Below the pieces are notes generated by a model. The model made no database searches and was not told the origin of the DNA. It was given only the letters and a program-made list of their open reading frames with translations. Both the position numbers and the translations under genes were made by a program. From Coptis chinensis (taxonomy: Eukaryota > Streptophyta > Magnoliopsida > Ranunculales > Ranunculaceae): a stretch of DNA of 64,000 nt. Location of the stretch: positions 56,751,501 through 56,815,500 of the forward strand of contig CM027377.1 in NCBI GenBank assembly GCA_015680905.1. The letters are read 5' to 3'. Positions 1 to 11,700 of the stretch are shown here, in pieces (the stretch's first letter is position 1; each line of letters starts with the position of its first letter).

Positions 1-115
1 CCATCCTAGACAAAAGATTCAGTAGTCAGCATTAAAATAACCATGTCTTGCACGTTAGAATAGCACAAAGAACCCAAAACATATAGTCTTGTAGCGTTAA
101 GTTGCATACCCTTAC

Positions 116-3100
116 AATCACATGACACGTTGAACACGCCAATGAGCCTTCACACGCTCCTGCAATAAGATAAAAGAAGGGAGAGTAAGAAGTAAGACTT
201 GATCAGGGTGAGAAGTTGAATTTCAAGTGATAACATAGACCAGTTCACTGATGATGCTAAATACACAGTTAAAATCTTTATGAGGATACTCGTCCTGATA
301 TCATGCTAGTTCCAATCTTCTAAAAAAACTATTTGGCATGTAATTTTGCAAATTTGAATTGATCAAGAAAGCTAGAGTAAAAGTTCACGACTAGAACAAA
401 AAACATGATCATAAAGTATGCCCAGACACTTGCCTTCTAGTTCTATCTCATTTTCATGTGCAGCTTCCAACATTGACATTCCAACAGGAACTTCGATATT
501 TTTTTCCTCTCCATCCTTGTCCATAAATGTTACAGATATCCTACTCAGTCATAGAAACATAAAAAAAGGTGCATATCAGGATAACACCATTGAACCAGAT
601 AAGAAACATATTTGGGTGTGTGACTGTTATCATACATAATTCATGGGGTCATCAAAGTGGTAAAACAATGGCATGTTCCCAGATCAAGCCTAATATGTCA
701 GAACCATGGATTTGGAGGATTTGCACTATTAACGTAAGTCTGGAGCCCAGGGAGTCACATTTTAACATGTACTATTCTCAGCGCATTATGGTGTTTATAG
801 CTTTACCAGAAAGAGTAATGACTTACATCACTTTTTGTTGATTCCCTTCTCCATGAGCAATATCACAGGCAGATGTGGAAAAGGCATGCGATTTCTGAAG
901 AATGAAATAGTACAACACTTTTGAGTTTCTTCTTCTTGTTACTGTCTTAAAGAATAAATCAAAGAAGAAAATTGACAAGTGTAGACGTGTAGTGAAGGTT
1001 AGAAGAGAACTCAAAGGTGCAGCCGACTAGCAAAGTTGGTAAAATCTTTGGGTGATGATACCAGAGGTCTGGGGCTCGAACCCCGCCAGCATCAAAGAGT
1101 TACTGATCTCATTTAAAACAGGCTTGCCAATCAAAAAAAAAAAGCTATCATGGCTACTGTCTATGATACTCGTACACGCTTTTACCCATGGTCCTGAGAC
1201 AATATTAATATCAGAAAGAGTAACAGTTCTAGATATTTTCGAGATACTTACTACCCTTCCTGTTTCGTCACTTCTTGTCATAATTACAACTTTTCTTTTA
1301 ATGAGGAGCACCCAAACATCTAAAATCAGATTCCACTCCAGAAGTTGCATTGCATGCACCAGTGGAGAATAACACCTTTTTTGCCAAAGATAGAATGCAT
1401 ACAGTCCTTCGTCTATGACGAAAAACTTCTGGTGGTTACAAAAGAGGAAAATACTGGGAAATCTCTTCCCCCCCCCCCCTCTTTCTCTCTCCCGCATCTC
1501 CTAAAACAGCAAAGGCCAAGTGCAAGTGTGAAGGCCAAACAGATAGTAAAGCTTGCAATGACACCAACTGAACAAAACGGAAATAACTCTAGGTCATAAA
1601 TAAACAGGCATGATCAAATGAGTTTCCCTTATGCATAAAAGGAGGACAAGGTCTCTTATAGAGTTCCCGTTTTCCTTTTCAAAGGGCAGTCATTAGTGGG
1701 AATCGCCAACACAATAAACAAGATGAAAATAAAATAAAATAAAAATGGACACAACCTTGGGACAAACGCCAAGGCCAAAAGGGAAGAGGGAAGAGAAATG
1801 AGGGGTATAAATATCGCATGGACACTTAAAAAAAAAACATCCATGTTAGAAACTTTTTGATTTAATATTATTGTAAATGTCGTGTCATGGTCATATATAA
1901 GTCCTTGATGTAGCAGAGGTGAGGAATAAAATACTATAATGTAACAGAATCGGAAAGAGACAAAGCCTTCGTCTCATTCTATATCCTCTCTAATAAGAAG
2001 GTTGCATAGCCTTTTTAAAAGTCAAATTCAACTCCCAACTTTTTCAACAGCTGCTAAAAAGTCACACCTCAACAATAATTCATAAACGGTTTGAAGTTCT
2101 AATCTTATATAAAAGACAATATAGGAAAATCCGCAGAGCTAGAGTGACCTCCAGCACTAAACCCGTTTTTCCTCTTACCCTGAATGAAAAAGGTTGTCTA
2201 ACCTCCTCCATACTCTCCCTCAAACAGCCTTTTCAATACCCCACCAAAGAAGGGAACAAATAGAGCGAGCATCTGCTCCCATGCATCAGTGCAATTACTT
2301 GTCGGCAACCAATTGCCAAAGTCAGGTCCCTTCACAATATGAATAATTTCATAAACCCAGGACCCCCATCGAGTTTAACAACCACACCATATCCTATTAA
2401 AAAATGGGAGATTGTGATCCACCTTGATTTCTCCCCATAAAAAGGTCTGAAACATAATATAAAGGAGACAAGCCAAGGAGTTTATGGTAAAGACAACCTC
2501 CGTCCCCCCTCCTTTTTAAGAAGTTGACAAAATTTTCACCCAGCCAACTTCGTATCAAACCTCTCCAACAATACATACATACAGATTAGGGTGTAAACGG
2601 GTACTTATTGAATCGAATACAATACACACACATCCAAATCAGATAAAAATACTTAACATAGAAATTTGAAACCAAACTGGAAAGAACACTACAAAAGATA
2701 TCAGAAGTTGAAATCCGAGAGGTAATATCAGATCCGTCCGATTAGCTCAAACAAACTTAACAACATCGCATACCAGCTTGAGAGATTAGATAACTATCCA
2801 ATATATAAGCCTTTCTTTGGTTGTTTAATGACAAGTTGCTATCAACTTAACACAATATCTTCATATATTGATCAAAACATTTTGTTAAGCATATCTAACC
2901 GATTCATATATTGATCAAAACATTTTGTTAAGCATATCTAATCGAATACTATTGAAGCAAATATTCAGGATCCTAATCCAAGAAATTTTCCAATTTAAGT
3001 TAGATATCAGCCTGAGTTCAATGTCCGAAAATTTTCAAATGGACTCCTAATTTCGTCCCCTAGTAAAGGTTTTCACAAATAGTGTGCGCACAAGGAATAA

Positions 3101-6100
3101 CCCAGATAGGAAGGGAATGACGCTTAACATCGCTTAGGACCCCAAGCCATAAAAGAAATTGTTTTCCATACTAAGCGCCTCAGTTTTTGGTATTTTTTTG
3201 TCATATCATCTTAAAACTCAATACAGCCATTGAAAACACCGAAAGACCTCTGAGTCTCTGACATACCTTAATAAGCTCTCTTTGAATCCAAATGTCTCAT
3301 TCACAAACTGAAGATTGCATAACAATTTGAGGCATAAGAAGGTACCCTAGTCGTTGGACAACGAAGGATCGTGCCAAGGGCTTTCACCACAATGATGAAG
3401 AGTGTTAAAACTCCAATTTTTTTTTACTAAAGCAAGGTAATATTTACATTAGAGCACCTATCTATTTTAGAGGTTACTTACCCACCATCCTAGCTGAGTA
3501 ATGGGTGCTAATCGGTAAAATAATGAGCAATAAATTATGATATAAAACCAAACATAGAAACAAGCTCCCAATACTCTCACTACTCCCCCAACTCCCCCAA
3601 TATCTAAACAGTGCTTCTCAAACCAAAATATACATGGTGTCTATCAGGAATTCAGGATTGAGAAAAATGCAACTTGATCGAGGGAGTCAATCAAAATCAT
3701 TTAAAATTAGATAAAGTCGAAATTAATAATAATAATAATAATAAATAAATAGATATGTAAGTAAATAAAAATCACAACTTTGATGCATAAATCCAAACTC
3801 ATTAACAGCCAAATTATTTGTGGGATACGAACCCTTACTATGACTTGGGATTTCCTGGAAACCAAGAATCCACACATAATGGAAATTAATATACCCCTGC
3901 CAAACACTGAATCACTCGACCTATAAGTAAACACTCGCTTAAAATTTAACAAAAGAACAAACCAGATTAAAGACTCTGGAGTCAGAATGGATGACATGGT
4001 CCAAGACTCCGTGTGTGTGTGACACGGTAAATGAATGCCCAAATTCTTCTGAGGCAGGAGCATGAAAGAATATTTAATTGCTTCTAATTACATTATTAGT
4101 AGTCTTATGAAATTAGTAGAATTTCCTATTTGTTTTAGATCTAGAGTAATTAGCAAGGTTTCTATTTTGAGTTCAAGTAGAATTAGGAATATGGTATATT
4201 ATATGAAGGCATCTAGGCCTTCATTGTTAGATGGTTTTTTATTGAATATCATTTTAAAGAGAATTGTTCTTCTTGTTGAAAGTTTAAACCCTAATTTTAG
4301 GTGTTTTTTTCATTAAACTTAATTGATGTTTATCGATTGTTGAAGCTTTCGCCAACAAGTTACCTCATCATCTATAATGAGACAAAACTTGACAACAAGA
4401 TTTGTTACAATCAAACAACTAGAGATCAAGAGAATCAGGCCAAACAGAGAGCAAGTTTCTCCAGACTCCCAACAGAAAATTGTACCACATAATTGTTCCT
4501 CCAAAACCCATCAAAATTCTGTAATTGACCTTCAAGAGAACCAATGACTATTTTCATGTTAAACAGATACGATGGTTTCAGAGACCTAAGGTTCAATTTT
4601 GTGAAACTCCAAGATATTTGGATTAAAATAAGGTATATTTACATCAAAATGTTTTTCTATAAATAGAAAAGGTAAGTTACCCACAATGTTAGTTGAGCAA
4701 TATGGGACTACTTTATAAACATAGAACAAGAACTGACTCCTAAGACTTTCACTACTATCCTCTAAACAAAGAGAAGCAATTAACGGTGTCCCCCAATTTA
4801 AAAATCTACAGCTCTTAACTACCACCTGATAAGTTGATGCAGCGTGTGGTGGAGAAACTATTGCTTTTCTATCGAATCAGTTGAACGTAATAACAACGTT
4901 GCCTAAAACTTGACGAACTTCCTTCGAATTAATTGAAATTCACAAAGAACTTATTTGAAAATCGAAAGACATCCAAGATTTGTTGATCCTACTAATATAA
5001 TACCAAGATATGGGGAGATAAATAAGAGAAAACACTTCTCTAAACAATTTTCACTAATCAATAAGCAAATTTCGTGTTACAACTTAGAGTCACATTTATA
5101 GGCTTCCAAACACTTCAAATTGGAAATAGAAACATCAAGAAAAATCATAAATTAATACTACTACCTAAAAGGACTTAAAACTACTTAAAATACTTCAAAA
5201 ACAGCTTTGGAAACTTCTAAAAACACCCTAGAATCCTAAATAACGAAAATACATAAAATAAGTAATTTCTAAGATCACATATGGGCTGAAACTTTGGAAT
5301 TCCATCAATCTCATTGATCTGGACTTGCATCATAAGCTATTGAACAGGACTAGAAAAACAATGGGCTAGAGATACACACATTATCTAGCATCCCAAAATA
5401 ACACAAAAGCTAATTATTCTAATGTGTTACTTATGAAACTAACATGGCCTAGTATTTAGTGAGATCCACCTCCCAATATATTCTAAGATAAGTTTCCTCC
5501 TACCATTAAATAAATTCATTTGCAAACTCCCCTTCCAAACTAAAAACCCTTTGTTAAGGCATTAGGGATCCACAAGGATAACCTCGATAGGCTATGAGAA
5601 GGCTTGCTACATAACTTTGTGAGCAATAAAAACCAGAGTAAAGGGTCTATAATCACCTATATTCATCAATCCTTGCACCTACATACACTCTAGTCGCTGA
5701 CCTTGTGTAGTTACCAACATGTGAAAAAGAAACAGGGAACCCAAAGGTAGCAGCTGCTAAAAAAAGAGAAGTGATAAAGAGTACAATGCAAAGGATCAGA
5801 AACAGATGCAGCGACAATCTTGATTGGTAAAAAAGCTTGAATGTGTTTAGGAGCTTGATGTAGTTTAGAGAAGACAACTTTGTGTTTGGCCTGGATCCTA
5901 CAATGATGATGTGTGTATCAGTGTGGTGCCAGAAACTAATCTAATGGGGGAGGGGAGACACATAGCATAGCTCTCTACTGCTCTACTGGAGGAAATGTGG
6001 GAAGAAGAAGCCTTTGAAAGTGAATGGCCTCCATCAACCTTGCTTCCACTGTGAAGAGAATTTGTACTCAGAGCGCAATAAGCCAAACACTACTTTTACA

Positions 6101-7639
6101 ATGCTCAAAGCCTCTAACAAGCTAATATGAGAACCTTATCCAATGACATGTATATTACTGTTTCGACTCGTATGAGAGACCTTATCAACCACCCACCCCC
6201 AGTTTGTCACATTATAACAAATTACAAATGTATTTTCACAGCTTCCCCTACATCCTCCCTATGAAGCATGGACACCGACATAGACGCAGAAGTGGACAAC
6301 GCAGCGGCACGATCATATCCTAAAACAGCAGGACACAGACGCAGCAAGGGTGCGGACATTAAATAATGTTTTAAAATTTATTATATAATGATGTAACATT
6401 AGATTTCAAGTCATATCATAAACACAGGAACAATAAAAAGAGTCATAAAGACATCTCACGTAACTATATAAGTCATGTCAGACGTGTTCAAACCACCCTA
6501 CCACGTGGGGCACACACGTGTCCAAGCCGCGTCCGCATCCAACATGTGTCCAAGCAATGACACAGTGGAATATTATAGGTGTCTGTGCTTTGGAGCATCC
6601 TCCTGATAATCTCCCTGGATCATGTCCTGAGGAACCTGTTCGGAAACATTAGTCCCCGCTGCCAATACCCGTCCAGATTATCGGTAACCATGAAAACTTT
6701 AACCTCTTCGAATTACCTCTTGAGCCAAAAAACTACTTTGGTTAAATTGGAGTAAAAACTGACAATCTCCCAACAGGTGCCTTCCTCCTCCAACATACCT
6801 TCTAATGTTAGACCAAAGCATTTCTTTTGCATCTTCCATTTACAATGGTAGATATAGATTTATATTTTGATTCCATTCCTTGAACGACCTAACGTTTAGC
6901 CTATTCGCCTTTGATATCTACTTACGTAAATGAAACACGCTAGCTCCCTTTTGATAGACCATCGTCTCCTATCCCAATGATCGAAGGCAAGTCTATGATC
7001 AGTTTATTAACAAAGGTTCTTTATGAGAATAATCAAATGGACCCTCCAATCCTTTTTCCTCACTTTTGTACTATCTCAGCACGTGCTCAAATTTTTCTCT
7101 TGTATAGTCATTTTTTTATTTTATTTTAGATTGTTTGAGAAAATGCATAAATGTCTCTCAACTAGATTATTTCTGTTTTGTCTTTTCTTTATTGTTATCT
7201 TCTTCTTCTTTGTTCCAGCTTTTGAGGTAACTTCAAAAGCGTATAAATTACATTAGTTCATGCAAAGAGTAAAAATGTAAAACAGACAACGTCCAATGCT
7301 AAACAAGGATTACAAAACCAACGATCTTTCTAGAAAACAATGACATAGCATGTACCAAACAAAACAAAGCAATCAATAGTTTCATAATGAGCATGTGAGA
7401 GATGGAAAAACAGAAGCCTAACCAGAGATTGTAAATGTTGAGTATAAGGTCCTTGCATATATCCTCTTCTTCTTATAGTAGTATACTGACCTGCAAAACA
7501 GATCTTATAGAACTCAAATCATACTTCCTTGCATGATAAAAAATTTTTAAAAAAAAGTAAATCATTTTATTGTACCTCTTGTAAGCTCCTTTACTATAGA
7601 AGACCCAACTTGTGCGAGTTTGGATTTTGCCATATTCAT
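116..7639 (-). CDS. MFDX: Mitochondrial adrenodoxin-type [2Fe-2S] ferredoxin (partial, 3' end outside window)
   Basis: Family role: a matrix electron carrier that takes electrons from adrenodoxin reductase and feeds Fe-S cluster assembly and biotin synthesis. Five coding exons are seen: 7576-7639, 7423-7490, 827-894, 434-540 and 116-159. Phases agree at every junction, and 117 residues are visible. Residues 1-50 are rich in Arg, Ser and Thr and almost free of acidic residues (start MNMAKSKLAQVG, then TTIRRRGYMQG), as in a mitochondrial presequence. The ferredoxin fold starts at ISVTFMDKDGEEK (from residue 68) and continues through VPVGMSMLEAAHENEIELEG. Cluster ligands C105, C111 and C114 lie in CEGSLACSTC (C-x5-C-x2-C). 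The fourth Cys would be in exons beyond position 1. The donor of the last visible exon could be GTAAGG (after 116) or GTATGC (after 110). Start: the first ATG in the exon; a second in-frame ATG is codon 3. The intron after exon 4 has a GC donor. Strong match to plant MFDX as I remember it. Confidence 0.9.
160..433 (-). other. GC-AG intron of the ferredoxin gene
   Basis: The upstream exon ends ...CTAGAAG at 434 and the intron begins GCAAGT (433-428), ending TTGCAG at 160. Only this border joins the frames as ELE-G-ACEG, matching the family. Using the nearby GTGTCT as donor would run into a stop at once. GC donors are a known minority class, usually with an otherwise strong consensus, as here. 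Confidence 0.8.
1018..1143 (+). mobile_element. tRNA-derived SINE
   Basis: The RNA polymerase III A box TAGCAAAGTTGG (1028-1039) fits TRGCNNAGTNGG exactly. The B box GGCTCGAACCC (1073-1083) has one mismatch to GGTTCGANNCC. The spacing is tRNA-like. The body ends in an A tract of about 11 at 1133-1143, as expected of a retroposed SINE of about 125 bp. No clear target-site duplication was found, so the left edge is approximate. Confidence 0.65.
2861..2946. repeat. 43-bp tandem duplication (two copies)
   Basis: Two adjacent copies of a 43-bp unit starting TCATATATTGATCAAAAC occupy 2861-2903 and 2904-2946. They differ only near their ends (AACCGAT versus AATCGAA). The duplication is intronic, and the near identity suggests it is recent. 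Confidence 0.85.
3724..3752. repeat. AAT/AAAT microsatellite
   Basis: About seven AAT units are followed by AAAT units, inside the long ferredoxin intron. Confidence 0.9.
6259..6595. mobile_element. hAT-like MITE (non-autonomous DNA transposon)
   Basis: About 337 bp is flanked by perfect 8-bp direct repeats CATCCTCC (6251-6258 and 6596-6603), the duplication length typical of hAT. The ends are imperfect inverted repeats: CTATGAAGCATGGACACC on the left and, read from the right end, CTCCAAAGCACAGACACC (13 of 18 match). It has no coding capacity. It lies in ferredoxin intron 2. Confidence 0.7.
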
Positions 7640-7781
7640 CCTGATGAGTCGAATTTCAGTGTTGTTTCTCGAAACAAAAAATTATACTGTTTTTAGTTTT
7701 CAGTGTTGTCCATTTTCAAATCCGGGCCGGGCCAAATGTATAAGCCCTTACCCGTACATTTATCTTGTTGAATAGCTGATA

Positions 7782-8529
7782 GGCTAGACCGCTAGGGGGT
7801 GTTCATGGTCCGGTTTCTATATAAACAGCAAACCAAGCCATCTTGTCGGTTTTCCCATTTTCAAAATCAAAACCAAACCGTTATTAAGTAGAACCCCATA
7901 TAAAACCGAACCAACTTAATGGTTTGATTCTGATTTTGTTATTTGGTTAGGGCCATCCATTGGGCTTGTTGTCAAGTTCCATATAGGGTTGTCAATGGAT
8001 TTCGATAATCAGATAACCGATCCGAACCAAACCGATACAAAATGGTTTTGGTAATTTGGTTTATCCTCTGCCGATTTCTATTTTCCACCGAACCGATAAG
8101 ATGGCATTTTAGTAATATTTAAGATTAATTTTGAATATGTTTATCAATTGTGTGGTTGAAATTAATTGATTTAATTTAGGATTTAATTGATTTTATAGTT
8201 TTCGGTTTGGATCGATGATTCGGTTTAGGTTTGTAATATATTTTATCGGTTTGGTTCGGTTTCAAATTTTCAATTTTCTTATCATTTCAGTTCGGTTCGA
8301 TTTTGGATTCCTATTTTTCTTATCGGTTCAGGTTCGAATTTTCCAGAATCCGACCCAAACCGATCCATTAACAGCCCTATTTCCATATCCAATTAATACG
8401 GTTTGGTTTCAGTTTTCATTACGAACCAAAGACTGAATCTAGCCCACAGGTTCTTAATTTTTGGAACCAAACAGAAAATACCAAGAACCGTAAAACCTGT
8501 CCGGTTCGGGATTTTTGTTGAACAGCCCT
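7782..8529. mobile_element. Outer hAT-like MITE, interrupted by a second MITE
   Basis: The segment is bounded by the 8-bp direct repeat AGCTGATA (7774-7781 and 8530-8537). Its ends carry related inverted sequences: CTAGGGGGTGTTCA on the left, and AGGGCTGTTCAACA when read from the right end. The interior is rich in CGGTTTGGTT-type motifs in both orientations, giving strong self-complementarity. It has no coding capacity. The left terminus is uncertain by about 12 bp. Confidence 0.6.
7984..8379. mobile_element. Inner hAT-like MITE
   Basis: The left end TAGGGTTGTCAATGGA (7984-7999) and the right end TCCATTAACAGCCCTA (8364-8379) are inverted repeats with 14 of 16 matching. The 8-bp flanks are GTTCCATA (7976-7983) and TTTCCATA (8380-8387), a target-site duplication with one change. 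It lies inside the outer MITE and shares its CGGTTTGG-rich interior, so the two may be related families. Confidence 0.7.
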
Positions 8530-8704
8530 AGCTGATACTCCTTGCTCCAAATCAGAATTTGTTTGTGCAGCCGCAGCGCGCGTGCCCATTTTATAAACTA
8601 AAAAAGAAAAATGAAACGAGAAAAGACGCAGAAAGAGTCCACAATCAAGTAATCGAAAAACAAAGCAAAATCGTTCCTCATTCTTTCTTTCTTCTCTTTA
8701 TTAA

Positions 8705-8711
8705 TATATAA
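8705..8711 (+). promoter_or_regulatory. TATA box of the unknown host gene
   Basis: TATATAA lies 84 bp before the start codon. It is followed by a TC repeat (about 8726-8738), a common plant initiator and leader context, so transcription probably starts near 8735-8745. Confidence 0.55.
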
Positions 8712-8783
8712 CAAGAACACTCCATTTCTCTCTCTCTCAATTTCGTAGAAAACGAGAAATCTAAATAATAAAATAGAAAATAA

Positions 8784-8792
8784 ATGAGATGA
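8784..8792 (+). promoter_or_regulatory. Two-codon upstream ORF overlapping the main start codon
   Basis: ATG AGA TGA at 8784-8792: the stop shares two bases with the main ATG at 8789-8791. Scanning ribosomes meet this start 5 nt before the real one, in another frame, so it should lower main-frame translation or force reinitiation at the overlapping ATG. Confidence 0.65.
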
Positions 8793-11700
8793 GATTTTTG
8801 AAAAGAATAGCCGGTATATTCGGTCTACTGAAAGACGAACGAGAATTAGAATCAGAAGAATCAGGGGACACTCACGATCGTGAGATAAAAGAAGAGCTTC
8901 CACTTCCACTGCCACGTGGACAAAGAAAAGGTTTTAGTGTTCAAGTACCCGTTCATAATCAACTTGGTCCACTTCTTACTCCTTCCAACAATCTCAACGA
9001 TGGAGGTGTTCAGGTGCACCCACTTCCACACTCAATTCCTTAAATTTGTTTTACAATAAATATATATTTTATTGGCTATATAACTTGGCATACTGTCCAT
9101 GGATCTGGCATCTGGAAAATTATCAATTGTATACTCCTTACTACCACTAAATAGGAAATCCTTTGCAAGTGATCAAAGCTGCATAGCAAAAGTAAAGGAA
9201 GTGGAGGCTAGGTTGGCACCATACACCCCTAGCAACCACTTGCACAACTTTCTATTTTGGACCAACTAGGTTGCCACCTTACACCCCTACTAATCTATAA
9301 TTAATCAGGCTGGTTTCTTTTTAGATTATTTCTAATTATAGATTTCGGTAATCGGTATCGTTTTTAGTTCCTTTTCCATTAGTTTTTAATTTGTAAACCG
9401 TCTAAGGCTATAAATATTTATGTAGGCCTTTAGTTAAATTAATTCTTGATTGAATGGAAATTAGGTTACAGTAGAGAAATTCGTTAAATTTTCATTATTT
9501 TGATGTCAGCTTATTTTTTATTTTTTTAGATTTGCTGTCTCAATCCTTTATGAGGCATATTCCAGTCATAACTAGTCAATTATTCTTTGCATTTTCTATT
9601 ACATGATAATCACTTGAAAAACTTCCTATCTTGGACCTCCCACCTCCTGATCCCAAGTTGGTCTTCCTTAAAAAAGCTTAGATTCATTGTTGCACATCAC
9701 TGATGCATGCTATTTTTTAATCAATGCAACTGGCTGTTATATCTTTATTTGGCAATGCTGTATGGTAATTAGATTCTTTGGTATTTGTTGTTGCTTTGTT
9801 GACACAAATATCATATAAACTTACTGAGGATTCACTTACGGCATCAACGCGGATCATTTCCGTGCCCAACCATAGTTATTTGAGCATGTGTGCTAGAAGT
9901 CTCCGTAAGTTAGTGCTTGTTGTCTTTTGGAAAGGTGAACAACCATGTATCATTGCATGTTTGTTTTGTATTCTTTATTATACAGTCAAGATGATGGGTG
10001 AAGTCTCAAGACGAGCATTCCTTGCTTAATTAAAATCCAAGGCGGATCAATTTTAGATGAGGCGATTTTGGGGCAATTAACTGTGCTCCATTCTCAAGAT
10101 TTGTGTATGTGTGTGTGTGTGGTAGTATTATTTTAACAGATCAGAAAACAACATATTCTATGAATCCACACCCTTTAGTTATTTTCTGTATGTGGGGCTC
10201 TTTACATATAGAAGGATGATGTATCTTTTTGTTCTCTTGGTCGGATAGACTCCATTGCTTGTGTGGAATATGACCCAGTGTTCTACGTGGTGAGATGGAT
10301 TACTGCTATTTGGGACAAGGATAAGGTGGAGGTGTCTGATAATATCGTTGGATCATATTCAGTGTCTCTTGTCTGCAATTTTGCTGGGGAAGCAAACTTT
10401 AAATTGGTTACCGTTGTTTATAGGTCGTCTAAGAAGAAGAAAGAGGAGTTTGCTTCTTTTAGGGGAGAACTTGAAGATGTGTATGCCTTCAGTAGGGGAG
10501 GCTCATGGTGTGTAGCGGGTGATTTCGAGATGATTAGATTTTCTCATGGGAAAACGGGCGGTTGTCGTATATCTTCTAAGATGAGAGACTTTGAAGAGTG
10601 GGTGAGGAGATGTGAGCTTATTGACATTCCCCTCACTGGAAGCCAGTTCACTTGGTCTAATAAGCATGAGAATCCCACCCTTTCGTCTTTGGATAGATTT
10701 CTTGTGAGCAATGACTAGGAGGAGAGTTGGCCTCGCTTGATTCAAGTCGTGGTCTCTAGTACGACTTCAGATCACCACCCCCTCACCTTAGCTAAAAAGA
10801 TAGGTAGGGGCAAACCCACCCCGTTTAGATTCGAGCTCATGTAGCTCTCTCATCCTAATTTAGTGAATAAGATTCGAGAATGGTGGAGGGTTCATCACGA
10901 AGGCGATAGACCTAGCATTAGGTTTGCAAAGAAAGTGCAATTTGTTAAGCTTAAGATTAAATAATGGAATAAGATAGTGTTCGGAAGGGTAGATAGGAAA
11001 AATGATCAACTCTTAAGTGACATAAGAATAGTAGATTTGAAGGAGGAAGGTCTTCTTTCCAACGAAGAGTGAAGTAGTCGACTAGACATGAAAGTGAATT
11101 TGAGGAGATGGTGAACTTGGAAGAGATATCTTGGAGACGGAAATAAGGAGAGCGATGACTCAAGGAGGGCCCAATCTATTACTACACTTTTCCTCCAATG
11201 TGCCAAAGCTAGATTTAGAGAGAATTTTCTTGATAGGCTTTTGATTGAGGCTGAGTGGGGGGATAATCTCAAAGTTAAGGTGGTGCAGTACTATTCAAAG
11301 TTGTATACCGAACCTAATCGTATCTGCCCTCGGGTTGATAATTTTGTCTTAGATTGCATTTCGAAGAGGGAAATGGATGAGGTAGAAAAGGGCATGGAGG
11401 AGGAGGTGTTGGAAGCTATGAAGTGTTTGAAGAGTGATAAATCTCCTGGTCCAGATGCATTTCCATTCGAATTTACTAGAAAAGTTTGGGAGCTGGTGAG
11501 AAACAATTTTATGGATATGGTCCGAGATTTTGATGATTCAAGTTTTTTGGCCCATAGTCTCAATAATAACAAGCTTATTCCCCAAAAAGTAGTTCGTGGA
11601 GGATATCAGAGATTTGTGCCCCATTAGTATGATTGGAAGTGCTTACAAAATCATTTCAAATGTTCTCTCTATTAGGTTAAAAAATGTGTTATCTAGAGTG

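Larger units (their letters stand above)
895..7422 (-). other. 6.5-kb intron 2 of the ferredoxin gene
   Basis: The donor GT (7422-7421) follows exon 2, and the acceptor TTCTTCAG ends at 895. It contains a tRNA-derived SINE, a 43-bp tandem duplication, an AAT/AAAT microsatellite and a hAT-like MITE, all listed separately. The rest is AT-rich. Stretches near 3.4-3.7, 4.0-4.4 and 4.6-5.4 kb look like old transposon debris, but I cannot name a family. No other coding exon was recognised inside it. Confidence 0.75.
7640..8788. promoter_or_regulatory. Shared intergenic region of two divergent host genes
   Basis: The ferredoxin start codon (7639, minus) and the start codon of the unknown gene (8789, plus) point away from each other across about 1.15 kb, so both 5' UTRs and promoters should lie here. 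Some 750 bp of it is nested MITE sequence. The ferredoxin side keeps a GC-rich patch (TCCGGGCCGGGCC near 7721). The other side has a TATA box and a CT-rich leader. Confidence 0.65.

Noticed and set aside
1-5. Next ferredoxin exon at the window edge (TCTAG|GATGG on the minus strand)
   Set aside because: An acceptor-like AG is there, but five bases are too few, and the phase does not clearly continue from the exon at 116.
1028-1083. Possible tRNA gene
   Set aside because: A and B boxes are present, but there is no acceptor stem or anticodon arm that folds, and an A tail follows, so a SINE fits better.
1027-1497. 156-codon minus-strand frame
   Set aside because: It crosses the SINE and a poly-C run and has no recognisable domain. 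It lies in a host intron.
2170-2330. Minus-strand open stretch with GNWLPTSNCTDAWEQM
   Set aside because: It reads like protein for about 44 codons, but I found no family, no splice context and no partner exon. The ferredoxin exons join in phase without it.
2586-3020. Possible further hAT-like MITE starting TAGGGTGTAAACGGG
   Set aside because: The left end looks right, but no inverted right end or 8-bp duplication was found.
3707-4063. 118-codon minus-strand frame
   Set aside because: It ends in a microsatellite-coded Ile run and has no family resemblance. It is intronic.
4835-5400. Possible solo LTR in the ferredoxin intron
   Set aside because: The style is LTR-like, but no TG...CA pair with a duplication could be fixed.
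5653-6086. Two short minus-strand frames
   Set aside because: Low complexity, no family, and not needed to join the ferredoxin exons.
9778-10029. 83-codon plus-strand frame in the host intron
   Set aside because: No domain; it lies between the spliced exons.
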